Shown in pieces: positions 26,727 to 36,076 of a stretch of DNA of 37,237 nt (position 1 is the stretch's first letter; the number at the start of each line of letters is the position of its first letter). The position numbers and the translations under genes were made by a program. Under the pieces are notes generated by a model. That model was not told the DNA's origin. It saw only the letters and a list, made by a program, of their open reading frames with translations, and made no database searches. Source of the stretch: an uncultured Legionellales bacterium. GTDB taxonomy: Bacteria; Pseudomonadota; Gammaproteobacteria; Eutrophobiales; Eutrophobiaceae. The stretch covers positions 1 through 37,237 of the forward strand of contig CAJWRJ010000015.1 in NCBI GenBank assembly GCA_913046215.1. The letters run 5' to 3'.

Positions 26727-27092
26727 TTAGTCAAACTTTACTTGTTCAGAGATAATTTTTGACATTCCCTGATAGGCGCCAATTGGTGATGTTAGTTTAA
26801 ATACACAATTCTCATATTTAACTCGTGCCTTTTCCAAAATAACCGGGATATCACTTTTTATATGAACACCAGAATTTAAAAAATAAGGAAAAACAATAAT
26901 TTCAGAGACATTTTTATCAATAAGATTTTCAATCGAATCCATTAATGAAGGTGTCGCCATTTCAAGAAAAGCGTATTCAACGAAATCGAATTTTTCCGAT
27001 ACAAGCATTTTAACTTTATTAGTTAAATCACTTATTTCGAGATTTGATTCATCTCTTCGACTTCCATGTGCTAATATTATTAACGCCTTCAT
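26727..27092 (-). CDS. Single-domain CbiX/SirB-like chelatase
   Basis: A 121-residue protein of the class II chelatase fold. His9 in the N-terminal LIILAHGSRRDESN motif and His77 (LNSGVHIKSDIP) are the metal-binding pair. The short single-domain form is like CbiX-S or SirB, inserting cobalt or iron into sirohydrochlorin for cobalamin or siroheme. The metal is not decided by sequence, and no other tetrapyrrole gene is nearby. It follows the isocitrate dehydrogenase gene by 7 bp and is the last gene of the leftward run. Confidence 0.82.
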   Translation of the reverse strand: MKALIILAHGSRRDESNLEISDLTNKVKMLVSEKFDFVEYAFLEMATPSLMDSIENLIDKNVSEIIVFPYFLNSGVHIKSDIPVILEKARVKYENCVFKLTSPIGAYQGMSKIISEQVKFD

Positions 27093-27099
27093 TAATATT

Positions 27100-28122
27100 T
27101 TAATTTAAATTATTAATAACTAGGCGCGTGTAATCTTTTGTGGTTGCATCTCCCCCTAAATCACACGTTCTATTTTTTTTGTTTTCAAGTGTTTTTCTTA
27201 CAGCATTTATCAAAGTATTTGCCATTTTATTTTCATTGATATGTTCTAGCATCATTGCAGATGCTAGATAAAGCGCTGTTGGATTTGCAATTCCCTTTCC
27301 AGCAATATCAGGAGCTGTTCCATGAACTGCTTCAAAAATTGCTACTTCATCACCAATATTCCCCCCAGGTGCAAGACCTAATCCACCAACTAATCCAGCA
27401 ATTTCATCAGAAAGGATATCTCCAAACATATTTGTTGTTAGTATAATATTAAATTGTGATGGATTAATTACTAACTGCATTGCTGTGTTATCAACAATTC
27501 GTTCTTCAATTTCTAATTTATTTCCATATTCTTTACCAACTTCCATGGCAGTTTCTAGGAAAAGTCCTGTAAGTGCCTTGAGGATATTAGCTTTATGAAC
27601 AATTGTAATTTTTTTTCTACCAGTCTTAATTGCATAATCAAAGGTAAATTTTGCTATGCGACGACAACCACTTCTTGTGATTATTCCGGACGCCTCGGCG
27701 ACTGCTTTTGGGTCATTATCAATCGGTATAAAATGTTCAACACCAACATACAATCCCTCAGTATTTTCTCGTATTAAAACTAAGTCTATTTTGTCAGTTT
27801 TTCTTCTGTTATGAAGAAATGATATTGCAGGCCTAACATTAGCATATAATTTAAATTCTTCTCTAAGTCTGACATTAGCCGAACGAAAACCTTCCCCAAT
27901 AGGTGTTTCAAGAGGAGCCTTGAGCGCAAGTTTTGTTTTACGAATATTGTCCAGTAAATCTTGAGGTAACGGGTCCTTGTTTTTATTATATGCAGACATT
28001 CCAGCTTCAAATCTGTGCCAATCAAAATTCGTGCCGAGTGCAGTTAGAACCTCTACTGCTGAGTCTAGGATTTCAGGACCTATTCCATCACCCTCAATGA
28101 GTGTTATAGGTGTTTTTTTAAT
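27100..28122 (-). CDS. NAD-type isocitrate dehydrogenase, probable ATT start
   Basis: Beta-decarboxylating dehydrogenase converting isocitrate to 2-oxoglutarate in the TCA cycle. The isocitrate motif SANVRLR (Ser81, Asn83, Arg87) followed by NVRP sets it apart from isopropylmalate dehydrogenase, and HGTAPDIAGKGIANP favours NAD over NADP. The first ATG in frame (28001-27999) would cut off the essential N-terminal strand. The frame is open further upstream and encodes KKTPITLIEGDGIGPEIL, the expected family start. No ATG, GTG or TTG exists there; an ATT at 28122 lies 8 nt after AAGGA. From ATT the protein has 340 residues, the normal size. The frame is the same as that of prc, separated by its TAA. 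Confidence 0.85.
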   Translation of the reverse strand: MKKTPITLIEGDGIGPEILDSAVEVLTALGTNFDWHRFEAGMSAYNKNKDPLPQDLLDNIRKTKLALKAPLETPIGEGFRSANVRLREEFKLYANVRPAISFLHNRRKTDKIDLVLIRENTEGLYVGVEHFIPIDNDPKAVAEASGIITRSGCRRIAKFTFDYAIKTGRKKITIVHKANILKALTGLFLETAMEVGKEYGNKLEIEERIVDNTAMQLVINPSQFNIILTTNMFGDILSDEIAGLVGGLGLAPGGNIGDEVAIFEAVHGTAPDIAGKGIANPTALYLASAMMLEHINENKMANTLINAVRKTLENKKNRTCDLGGDATTKDYTRLVINNLN

Positions 28123-28146
28123 AGTGATGTTCCTTATAAGGTTTGT

Positions 28147-30213
28147 TTATTTGTAGACCGTTCTAATTTCGGAAGGCACAATTAAATCATTTAATATTTC
28201 AGCAGCTTCATTGAGCAAAATATCAAGCGGCTCATCATCAGAAGTCTCGGAAATATTATCTAAGTCAGTTAAAGGGGCTAGTCCTTTTTCCTGTCGCATC
28301 ATATTTTCTAAATTTATCTTTGCCTCTTCATTTTTCTCTCTTTCGATAATTCGGTCTTTTTCTAACAAAGAAATTTCTTTTTTTAGATCATTTTTCTGAT
28401 TTTGGTTGATATTATCCAACATTGCTTGAAATAACCTATCTTCTTTAATTCTATTTAGATGTTTAATTTTTGCTGTTTCAAATATTTCAGTTGGCGCACT
28501 TGTTGGTTGATATTTTGCAGGCCTTACTTCATCCCATGGCAATGCATTTTCATATGAACGTTCACCTATATTGTTACTTTGATTTTCAATTTCAGGAATT
28601 TTAATATCCGGAACGACACCTTTGTATTGATTGCTACTACCACTTATACGAAAAAATTGTGCAATTGTTGTTTTTAATCTACCATAATCATCATCATTGC
28701 CTTCATCAATGAATCTATTTAAATCAATAACATTTTGAACTGTTCCTTTTCCGAATGTTGTTTCGCCAATAATTATTCCTCTACGATAATCTTGTATTGC
28801 TCCTGCAAAAATTTCTGAAGCCGACGCGCTCTCCCTATCGACTAAGACCGCAAGAGGGCCTGGATAGACAATTCCTGCATTTGGATCATAATTAATTTCA
28901 ACTTTACCAGTTGCATCTTTTGTTTGAACAATCGGCCCTTCGTCTATAAAGAATCCAGTAAGTTTAAGTGCTTCAGACAATGAACCACCACCATTACCTC
29001 TTAGATCAATGATTAACCCATTGATCTTTTCATCCATAAGCGACGCTATTAATTTTTTAACATCACGAGATGTGCTTTTATAATCAGCTTTGCCTTCGGC
29101 TTGTGCAGCAAAGTCTATATAAAAAGTTGGAAGTTCAATAACACCAATTCGCATCCCAGTGCCATTTATATCAATAATGCTTGAACTTGCTGCTTGTTCC
29201 TCTAATTTAATTTTATCACGCGTCAAGCTTATAAATTTTGATGGACCTTCTGGACCGACGCCTTTAGATAGTACCTCAAGCTTCAATACAGAGTTTTTTG
29301 GCCCCCGAATAAGATCTACAACATCATCTAGTCGCCACCCAATCACATCAACCATTTCTTCACTATCTTCTTGTTTTACACCTATAACACGATCATCTGG
29401 AGCCAATCTTCCATCGATATCAGCTGGACCACCTGTAATAATTCTTACGACCTGCGTATATTCGCCTTCTGAGCGTAACACTGCTCCGATTCCTTCAAGA
29501 GATAGCTTCATGCTTATATCAAAGTTTTCTGAAATTCTAGGAGAAAAATAAGAGGTATGAGGTTCAACTGCTGTTGTAAAAGCATTAATGAAGGTTTGAA
29601 AAATATCATTAGAGTCTAGTTGTAATGTAGTAGATAAGATTCGATTATAACGATTAGAGAGTGTCTCTTTTATATCATCATCACTTTTACCAGCTAATTT
29701 TAAGTTTAAAACATCATTCTTAACTCTTTTACGCCATAACTCATCTAGTATAATTTTGTCATCCATCCAATTATCATCTCGACGGTCAAAACGAAATGAT
29801 TCATCAATATTAAAATCAAAATCGTAATTAATCACTTCAAGTGCAAAATTGATTCGTTCTTCAACTCTTTGTCGATATATTTTAAAAATTTCAAACGCTA
29901 CAGATAAATCTAATTTTTTAATGGCATCATCTAGAGAATACTTAAAAGTATTAAATTCTTTTATATCAGAATTAATGAAATATGCTCTGTTTTGATCTAG
30001 ATTTTCTAGATAATTTTTTAATATGTCACTTGATAACTCATCATTTATATTGGTTTTTTTATAGTGGTATGTTGTTAAAATATGCGTAATTAACTCAGTT
30101 GCTCTAATATGTTTTTCTAATATCTCTAATTCTGCGACAGGCACATACCGCACAGTCGCATTTCCGCTGAAAAGCGTTAATAGTAAAAAAAGAAATACCG
30201 TTATATGTTTAAT
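28147..30213 (-). CDS. prc: Tail-specific protease Prc, probable ATT start
   Basis: Periplasmic S41-family protease that degrades proteins with non-polar C-termini and trims envelope enzymes. It has an N-terminal Tsp domain (about 25-220), a PDZ domain (about 230-320) and the protease domain with SASASE (about 462-467) and the catalytic Lys in TFGKGT (about 489), as in E. coli Prc. The first usual start, GTG at 30153, gives no signal peptide. The open frame upstream encodes KHITVFLFLLLTLFSGNA, a good signal peptide, beginning at ATT (30213), with AGGA 8 nt upstream and no ATG, GTG or TTG back to the TAA stop. From ATT the protein has 688 residues. Confidence 0.88.
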   Translation of the reverse strand: MKHITVFLFLLLTLFSGNATVRYVPVAELEILEKHIRATELITHILTTYHYKKTNINDELSSDILKNYLENLDQNRAYFINSDIKEFNTFKYSLDDAIKKLDLSVAFEIFKIYRQRVEERINFALEVINYDFDFNIDESFRFDRRDDNWMDDKIILDELWRKRVKNDVLNLKLAGKSDDDIKETLSNRYNRILSTTLQLDSNDIFQTFINAFTTAVEPHTSYFSPRISENFDISMKLSLEGIGAVLRSEGEYTQVVRIITGGPADIDGRLAPDDRVIGVKQEDSEEMVDVIGWRLDDVVDLIRGPKNSVLKLEVLSKGVGPEGPSKFISLTRDKIKLEEQAASSSIIDINGTGMRIGVIELPTFYIDFAAQAEGKADYKSTSRDVKKLIASLMDEKINGLIIDLRGNGGGSLSEALKLTGFFIDEGPIVQTKDATGKVEINYDPNAGIVYPGPLAVLVDRESASASEIFAGAIQDYRRGIIIGETTFGKGTVQNVIDLNRFIDEGNDDDYGRLKTTIAQFFRISGSSNQYKGVVPDIKIPEIENQSNNIGERSYENALPWDEVRPAKYQPTSAPTEIFETAKIKHLNRIKEDRLFQAMLDNINQNQKNDLKKEISLLEKDRIIEREKNEEAKINLENMMRQEKGLAPLTDLDNISETSDDEPLDILLNEAAEILNDLIVPSEIRTVYK

Positions 30214-30351
30214 TTTGACCTTCCTAAATTTTCTTTAAATATTTTCTTCTAAGTGTATGTTTTATATATCTATTAGTCCATTAAACTTCTAGTTTTTATA
30301 TATAAAAACCAATATTTTTTATAAAATTACTTTGATTATCAAAGAAACCCT

Positions 30352-30798
30352 TTAGTTCTTTGATTGTATAACCTTAATTTTAGTTTCAATTTTACTGGCT
30401 TTTTTACTACTGCCACCTAAGAACATTGGTGCGTCATTATAGTATTTCATAAGATCTTTTAGAATTTCTATGTTATTTACGTCTAATTTGGAGGCTAATT
30501 CAAGGTGATGTAATGTCTTTTTCGCATATCTAACTGCTTTTAGCCATCCCGATTTCTCAGCTTCTTTTCCATAACTTTTGGCTAGCAGATGATGATATTT
30601 AGCAACATTAGGTTCTTTTTCAATTGCACCCAATAATTTCTTGATTGAGTCTTCATATTTGAAAGCGTCATATGAATCTATACTAGATAAGTATAAAAGT
30701 TCAGATTCTGTCTCAGCATAAACGATATTACTTAACTGTAATAAAAAAAACATTACAGCAATAAATATATTTATTTTTTTATAGGCATAGAATCTCAT
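30352..30798 (-). CDS. Exported TPR-like protein
   Basis: A 148-residue protein with a signal peptide (about 1-28, NIFIAVMFFLLQLSNIVYA) followed by two or three TPR-like helical hairpins: SYDAFKYEDSIKKLLGAIEKEPNVAKYHHLLAKSYG is shown here only in part (LLGAIEKEPNVAKYHHLLA), then AKKTLHHLELASKLDVNNIEIL. Probably a periplasmic protein-protein interaction module. It lies between the FKBP gene and prc, both acting on periplasmic proteins, which hints at a shared envelope role; no specific function can be given. Confidence 0.7.
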   Translation of the reverse strand: MRFYAYKKINIFIAVMFFLLQLSNIVYAETESELLYLSSIDSYDAFKYEDSIKKLLGAIEKEPNVAKYHHLLAKSYGKEAEKSGWLKAVRYAKKTLHHLELASKLDVNNIEILKDLMKYYNDAPMFLGGSSKKASKIETKIKVIQSKN

Positions 30799-30893
30799 AA
30801 TAATTTTTATGAGTATTTATTTTAATCTTTTGCTGAAGAGAATATTTTTTTCATTTATATGTTTTTTTACTATTTCAAATATATCTCTAAAAT

Positions 30894-31565
30894 TTATTTA
30901 ATATCTAGTAATTCGATATCAAAAAGTAATGTTGAGTTTGGACCTATTGTACTACCGGCACCTCTTTCACCATATGCAAGATCAGATGGTATGGTTGCTT
31001 TCCATTTGGAACCAATAGGCATTAGTTGCAGGACTTCCTGCCATCCCTGTATAACTTGGTTTAATTTAAATTCAATTGGCTCACCTCTAGCATAGGAACT
31101 GTCGAATTCCGTTCCATCAATTAATGTGCCACGGTAATGTACCACTACAGTACTATCTAAATTTGGTTTTTCCCCTTCACCCATTTCAACGACTTCGTAT
31201 TGCAATCCACTTGCTAACGTAGTTACACCTTTTTTACTTTCATTTTCCATTAGATATTTTTCACCTTTAGTTTTATTACTATTATTTCTTAGAGCCTGCT
31301 CTTCTTGTTCTTTTTTTGTATATACATTTATAATCTCTTGCATTTCATCGTCAGTTAATTTTTTTTCTGATTTATTTAAAACATCTTCAACTGCTTGAAG
31401 AAAAGCTGGCACATCAATATCCAAATTTTGTCGGGTTACTGATTGTCCGAAAATTACTCCCATCGAGTAACTAAATTTTTCAAGATCTGTACTTATTTGT
31501 GCCGCTGTTACATTTACGACAAAAGAGGATAAAATCATTGTGAGTAATACTTTACATAAATTCAT
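30894..31565 (-). CDS. FKBP-type peptidyl-prolyl isomerase (FkpA/Mip-like)
   Basis: Periplasmic prolyl isomerase and chaperone. Signal peptide about 1-22 (MNLCKVLLTMILSSFVVNVTA), an N-terminal dimerisation helix region (about 25-100) and a C-terminal FKBP domain with VVVHYRGTLIDGTEFDSSY, VIQGWQEVLQLMPIGSK and the IPSDLAYGERG active-site loop. At 223 residues it is close to Mip/FkpA. AAGGAG precedes the ATG. It lies in the leftward run between dusA and the TPR gene. Confidence 0.92.
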   Translation of the reverse strand: MNLCKVLLTMILSSFVVNVTAAQISTDLEKFSYSMGVIFGQSVTRQNLDIDVPAFLQAVEDVLNKSEKKLTDDEMQEIINVYTKKEQEEQALRNNSNKTKGEKYLMENESKKGVTTLASGLQYEVVEMGEGEKPNLDSTVVVHYRGTLIDGTEFDSSYARGEPIEFKLNQVIQGWQEVLQLMPIGSKWKATIPSDLAYGERGAGSTIGPNSTLLFDIELLDIK

Positions 31566-31664
31566 ACTAACTCCTTCTAATGAATAAAATTCATCGATAT
31601 ATATTTAATAAAATTAATTTCACTTTAATATAATTAAAACCGCGTATTTCTATTGGATGCTATA

Positions 31665-32627
31665 TTAGGAAATTGATTCAATTATTTCCTCAAGAAATTG
31701 AATATTATTCTTATTCTCGGGTATCGCACAGGATAGCATTTGTCGATATTTACGAGAACCAGGTTGACCTTTATATAACCCAACAACATGACGTATTAAA
31801 TTTTTAAGATTGACACCATGCTTAATTTGCTCCTCCATGTATATTTTATACTTTTCTAGGACGCTACGACGCGTTATTGATGATTCCATGTCATTGAAAA
31901 TTAAATTATCAATTTCTACTAGCATAAACGGATTTTGATAGGCTGCTCTTCCTACCATAACTCCATCAACATGCGCTAATTGTGCTTTGATTTGCTTAAT
32001 CTCTGTAAAACCACCATTTATTATCACATTTAACCTTGGAAAGTTTCTTTTAATTTTATGAACTCTCTCGTAGTTAAGGGGCGGTATATTACGGTTTTCT
32101 TTTGGCGATAATCCTTCTAGAATTGCTTTCCTTGCGTGTATTATAAACGTATCACATCCAGAATTACTAACCGTTTCAATAAATTCCATCAAAAATTCAT
32201 ATGAATCGTTGTCATCAATACCAATTCTGGTTTTAACAGTAACCGGTATTTTAACATTGGCTGATATTTTACTTACACACTCAGCTACAAGATTTTTATT
32301 TGCCATTAATGAAACTCCAAACTTGCCATTTTGGACACGGTCGCTTGGACAACCAATATTTAAATTGATCTCATCATAACCCTCGTTTTCTGCCATACGA
32401 GCGCAATGAGCTAGATCATTTGGGTTATTTCCACCTAGTTGAATTGCAAGAGGGTGCTCATTTGGGTTGAAGTCTAGAAATTGTTTGGAGTTGCCATGAA
32501 TTAAGGCGCCTGTGGTAATCATTTCAGTGTATAAAACACTATGCTTTGTCAATAGTCGCATAAAATATCTAAAGTGCTTATCAGTATGATCCATCATAGG
32601 AGCGATTGAAAAACGACGATCTAGCAT
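31665..32627 (-). CDS. dusA: tRNA dihydrouridine(20/20a) synthase DusA
   Basis: FMN enzyme that reduces uridine 20/20a in the D loop of tRNAs with NADPH. The catalytic Cys93 lies in LNIGCPS, FMN contacts are seen in SIAPMMDHTD and in the C-terminal VDGVMVGRAAYQNP segment, and the 320-residue length fits DusA rather than DusB or DusC. It follows glnD by 21 bp in the map-glnD-dusA run. Confidence 0.93.
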   Translation of the reverse strand: MLDRRFSIAPMMDHTDKHFRYFMRLLTKHSVLYTEMITTGALIHGNSKQFLDFNPNEHPLAIQLGGNNPNDLAHCARMAENEGYDEINLNIGCPSDRVQNGKFGVSLMANKNLVAECVSKISANVKIPVTVKTRIGIDDNDSYEFLMEFIETVSNSGCDTFIIHARKAILEGLSPKENRNIPPLNYERVHKIKRNFPRLNVIINGGFTEIKQIKAQLAHVDGVMVGRAAYQNPFMLVEIDNLIFNDMESSITRRSVLEKYKIYMEEQIKHGVNLKNLIRHVVGLYKGQPGSRKYRQMLSCAIPENKNNIQFLEEIIESIS

Positions 32628-32648
32628 ACTGATTTTAGCCCCATAGTT

Positions 32649-35291
32649 TTAGGATAATGTTTTTATAATAGATTTTTCGAGGCATTCGAATTTGATAGGA
32701 TTAGAAATAACATTATCTTCAAAGTCCTGTATGTAAAAGATATCCTCAACTCTCTCACCAAAGGTTGTTATTTTAGCTCCTTGTAACTTAACTCCACACA
32801 TATCCATTGCTTCGCCAATACAAGATAAGACTCCAGGGCGATCATTAGTAATAACTTCCATTATTGTTCGATTATTCTTTTTATCATTTTCAAATATAAT
32901 TTTTGTTTCTATTAAAAAACTTTTTAATTTTCGTTTAGGGATTATTTTATTTTTATTTGAAGATATTTTAGAGAAATTAAGCTCATCCAATATTTTATTT
33001 TTTATTTCATTACATCTTTGATTAGATTTAATCAAATCACCATTTTTTTCAAGAACGACAAATGTGTCAAGTGTATAGTTTTGTCTATTAGTTATAATTC
33101 TTGCATCAAGTATAGTTAGTCCAAGCTTTGCTATTGCTCTTGTGATTATAGTAAATATATATCTTTTATCACGCATATATACAAAAATAAGACTTCCACC
33201 TTTACTGGATTCTTTATTTATTGAAACTAATGGATCATTAATATCTTCTATATTTATTATTTCTTCAGTGTGCCATGCAACTTCATCAGGGTTATGTCTT
33301 AAAAAATAGTCATCATCAATTTTTTTCCATATTTTATTGACCGCTTTCATTTCAATTTTATTTAGTAACTTTAATGCTTCATCTTTTATATTTTTTACTC
33401 TTGCACTTTTTAGTTGTGATTTATCACTTCCTTTTCGAAAATAATGCAGAGTTTTATGATAAAGATTTGCTAATAATGATTCTCTCCAACTATTCCATAG
33501 CTCTGGATTTGTTCCGCAAATATCAGCTACGGTTAAAACATATAAATAATTCAATCGATTTTGATCACCAATTTTTTTTGCAAAAGAAGTAATTGTTGAT
33601 GGATCATCGAGATCCTCGCGCTGTGATGTCTTACTCATTAAAAGGTGATTATCAACGAGCCAGGCAACAAGTTTTCTGTCATATTCACTAAAATCATGCC
33701 TTTGACAGAACTCGAGTGCATCTTTTGAGCCAAGTTTAGAGTGATCTCCATTCCTGCCTTTTGCAATATCATGAAAAAATCCAGCAAGATAAAGAAGCTC
33801 AAGTTTTGGAATGGTTTTAACTAATTCATAGCAAATAGGATATTTCATTTTATATTCATCTAAACCAAAAAGTCTCAAATTTCTTATTACTCTTAAGATA
33901 TGTTCGTCTACTGTAAAAATATGATAAAGATCAAATTGCATTAGTCCTTCAATTTTTGAAAATGCAGGCATATATGCACCTAAAATTCCATATTTATGCA
34001 TCAACCTTAATTTATGACCAACAAGATTTGGTTGTTTTAGAATTTCTATAAATAAACTTTTATTTATAACATCGTTTCGAAATTTTTTATCTATTAGATA
34101 AATATATTTTCTAATAGAGCGTATAGTAGTTGCTCTTACGCCTTTTATCTTTGGGTCTTGTTGAATAAGTAAAAAAATTTCAAATAATGAATACGGATAA
34201 CGCTCAAATATACTTTCATTAATTATTTCAATCAGATCGTTCCTTTTTTGGAAACGAGAATTTATCTTAACGATTTTATCTTTATTTTTTTTATATATAA
34301 TATCTTCTTGGAAATGTTGTAATAGTATTTCATTTAATCTACTGATTTCACGAACTGTTTTAAAATACATTTTCATAAAATCTTCAATTCCTTTATTTTT
34401 TTCATTATTTTTAAAGCCGAAAAGCTCAGCTATATTTTTTTGATAATCAAAAAGAAGACGATCTTCACGTCTTTTTGCAATCATGTGCAAACCAAAACGA
34501 ATTGCAAATAATAAGTTTCTACCATTCCTTAGAGTTTCATATTCTTCGTTAGATAGAAATTTATAACTAATAAGATTCTTAAGATTAATATTATCGAAGT
34601 GACGTTTAGCAACCCATGCAATCATTTGAATATCACGAAGTCCACCTGGCGATTCTTTAATATTTGGTTCAAGTTTATATTCGCTATGGTTATATTTTTT
34701 ATGACGATTTTTTTGTTCTAATAGTTTGCTCTCAAAAAATTTTTTTGCTGTCCAGATTTTTTTTGGAGATGTGATCTTAAGCATTTCATTGAAAAGTTTT
34801 TCATTTCCAATAATTAATCGTGACTCCATGATATTTGTCATTATTGTTATATCTTTTTTGGCTTGATTTCGACATTCTTTTAGCGTTCTTACGCTATGAC
34901 CCACTTCTAAACCGAAATCCCATAAGAATGCTACAAATGCTTCCAATTCCTTTTTATATTCATTTTTTAATCTGGATTTTTTCAATATCATCAAGTCTAT
35001 ATCGGATCCAAGTGATAATTCTGCTCGTCCATATCCACCGACTGCTATTAAACTTAATTCATCGCTATGTATATAATCTCTCCAGGCAAACATTAATAGT
35101 TGATCAATTAACCATGTTTGCTGTTTAACAAGAAATTCAATATTTTCTCCAGGTATAAAGTTTGATGTTAAATATTCGTACCCGTTATTCAAAGCTTCTT
35201 TAAATATTGATAAAGGGTTACTTGATTTTTTAAGTTTCTCTGAAAAGACTTTTTTATCAAACAGAAGTTTATCGGTAATTATATTTTCCAT
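32649..35291 (-). CDS. glnD: Bifunctional PII uridylyltransferase/uridylyl-removing enzyme
   Basis: Primary nitrogen sensor: uridylylates PII when glutamine is low and removes UMP when glutamine is high. The nucleotidyltransferase motif GGYGRAELSLGSDIDL (85-100), the HD-domain motif FHDIAKGRNGDHS (about 504-516) and two C-terminal ACT domains that bind glutamine (about 695-775 and 805-880) are all present. The length of 880 residues is normal, so the protein looks complete. It follows map by 7 bp with no ribosome-binding site and may depend on coupled translation. No glnB or glnK lies in this window. Confidence 0.96.
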   Translation of the reverse strand: MENIITDKLLFDKKVFSEKLKKSSNPLSIFKEALNNGYEYLTSNFIPGENIEFLVKQQTWLIDQLLMFAWRDYIHSDELSLIAVGGYGRAELSLGSDIDLMILKKSRLKNEYKKELEAFVAFLWDFGLEVGHSVRTLKECRNQAKKDITIMTNIMESRLIIGNEKLFNEMLKITSPKKIWTAKKFFESKLLEQKNRHKKYNHSEYKLEPNIKESPGGLRDIQMIAWVAKRHFDNINLKNLISYKFLSNEEYETLRNGRNLLFAIRFGLHMIAKRREDRLLFDYQKNIAELFGFKNNEKNKGIEDFMKMYFKTVREISRLNEILLQHFQEDIIYKKNKDKIVKINSRFQKRNDLIEIINESIFERYPYSLFEIFLLIQQDPKIKGVRATTIRSIRKYIYLIDKKFRNDVINKSLFIEILKQPNLVGHKLRLMHKYGILGAYMPAFSKIEGLMQFDLYHIFTVDEHILRVIRNLRLFGLDEYKMKYPICYELVKTIPKLELLYLAGFFHDIAKGRNGDHSKLGSKDALEFCQRHDFSEYDRKLVAWLVDNHLLMSKTSQREDLDDPSTITSFAKKIGDQNRLNYLYVLTVADICGTNPELWNSWRESLLANLYHKTLHYFRKGSDKSQLKSARVKNIKDEALKLLNKIEMKAVNKIWKKIDDDYFLRHNPDEVAWHTEEIINIEDINDPLVSINKESSKGGSLIFVYMRDKRYIFTIITRAIAKLGLTILDARIITNRQNYTLDTFVVLEKNGDLIKSNQRCNEIKNKILDELNFSKISSNKNKIIPKRKLKSFLIETKIIFENDKKNNRTIMEVITNDRPGVLSCIGEAMDMCGVKLQGAKITTFGERVEDIFYIQDFEDNVISNPIKFECLEKSIIKTLS

Positions 35292-35298
35292 GGGCTAG

Positions 35299-36069
35299 TT
35301 AGAAACTTTCATCTGGCCTTTTGGTTAAAACCTCAAAGCTATTTTTAGTTACAAGCACAGTATGCTCCCACTGAGCTGATATTTTTTTATCCTTTGTTTC
35401 AACAGTCCAATTATCATTTAGTAATTCAACAAAACGCTCACCCAGATTAATCATCGGCTCAATAGTGAAAGTCATTCCCTCTGCCAACTCCATACCCGTA
35501 TTTGGTTTTCCGTAGTGAAGGATTTGTGGTTCTTCGTGAAAAATTTTACCAATTCCATGACCACAGTATTCACGAACAACGGAATATCCATTTGCCTCTG
35601 CAATTTTCTGTATTGTGTAGCCTATATCACCCAATCGTGTACCTGGGCGAACTATTAGAATTGCCTCTTTCATGCATTCGTATGTAATTTCAACAAGCTT
35701 TTTAGTTTCTTTTTTTGGATGCCCAATAAAAAAAGTCTTACTTGTATCACCATGATAGCCATCTTTAATTACAGTAATATCAATATTTATAATATCGCCA
35801 TCATTTAGTTTTTCTTTATAGTTTGGAATCCCGTGACAAACAACATGATTGACGGAGGTGCATATAGATTTAGGAAATCCGTGATAGTTCAGTGGTGCAG
35901 GGATAGCGTTTTGCTTATTTACAATGTATTCGTGGCAGATCTTATTCAATTCGCCAGTTTTTTGTCCAGCAAATACCATTGGCTCAATCATTTCAAGAAC
36001 ATCAGCAGCTAGCTGGCTAGCAATCCTCATTTTTTCAATTTCATATGGTGTTTTTATGGTTACAGGCAT
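35299..36069 (-). CDS. map: Methionine aminopeptidase
   Basis: Removes the initiator methionine from nascent proteins. The five metal ligands are visible: two Asp in NIDITVIKDGYHGDTS, His in CGHGIGKIFHEEP, and Glu in FTIEPM and QWEHTV. The ATG at 36069 (256 residues, MPVTIKTPYEIEKMR) is chosen over an in-frame TTG at 36105, because that TTG is better read as part of a -35 box and the extra 12 residues are not family-like. No ribosome-binding site precedes the ATG. It diverges from rpsB, the usual gammaproteobacterial arrangement. Confidence 0.94.
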   Translation of the reverse strand: MPVTIKTPYEIEKMRIASQLAADVLEMIEPMVFAGQKTGELNKICHEYIVNKQNAIPAPLNYHGFPKSICTSVNHVVCHGIPNYKEKLNDGDIINIDITVIKDGYHGDTSKTFFIGHPKKETKKLVEITYECMKEAILIVRPGTRLGDIGYTIQKIAEANGYSVVREYCGHGIGKIFHEEPQILHYGKPNTGMELAEGMTFTIEPMINLGERFVELLNDNWTVETKDKKISAQWEHTVLVTKNSFEVLTKRPDESF

Positions 36070-36076
36070 AATAAAT

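Noticed and set aside
27786-28025. Open frame overlapping the 5' part of the isocitrate dehydrogenase gene, suggesting a frameshift
   Set aside because: It is a shadow in another frame. The dehydrogenase frame itself is open all the way to the conserved N-terminus; only the start codon is unusual.
29159-29551. A 130-residue plus-strand frame opposite prc
   Set aside because: It lies wholly inside the PDZ/protease coding region of prc and its composition reflects the antisense of conserved codons.
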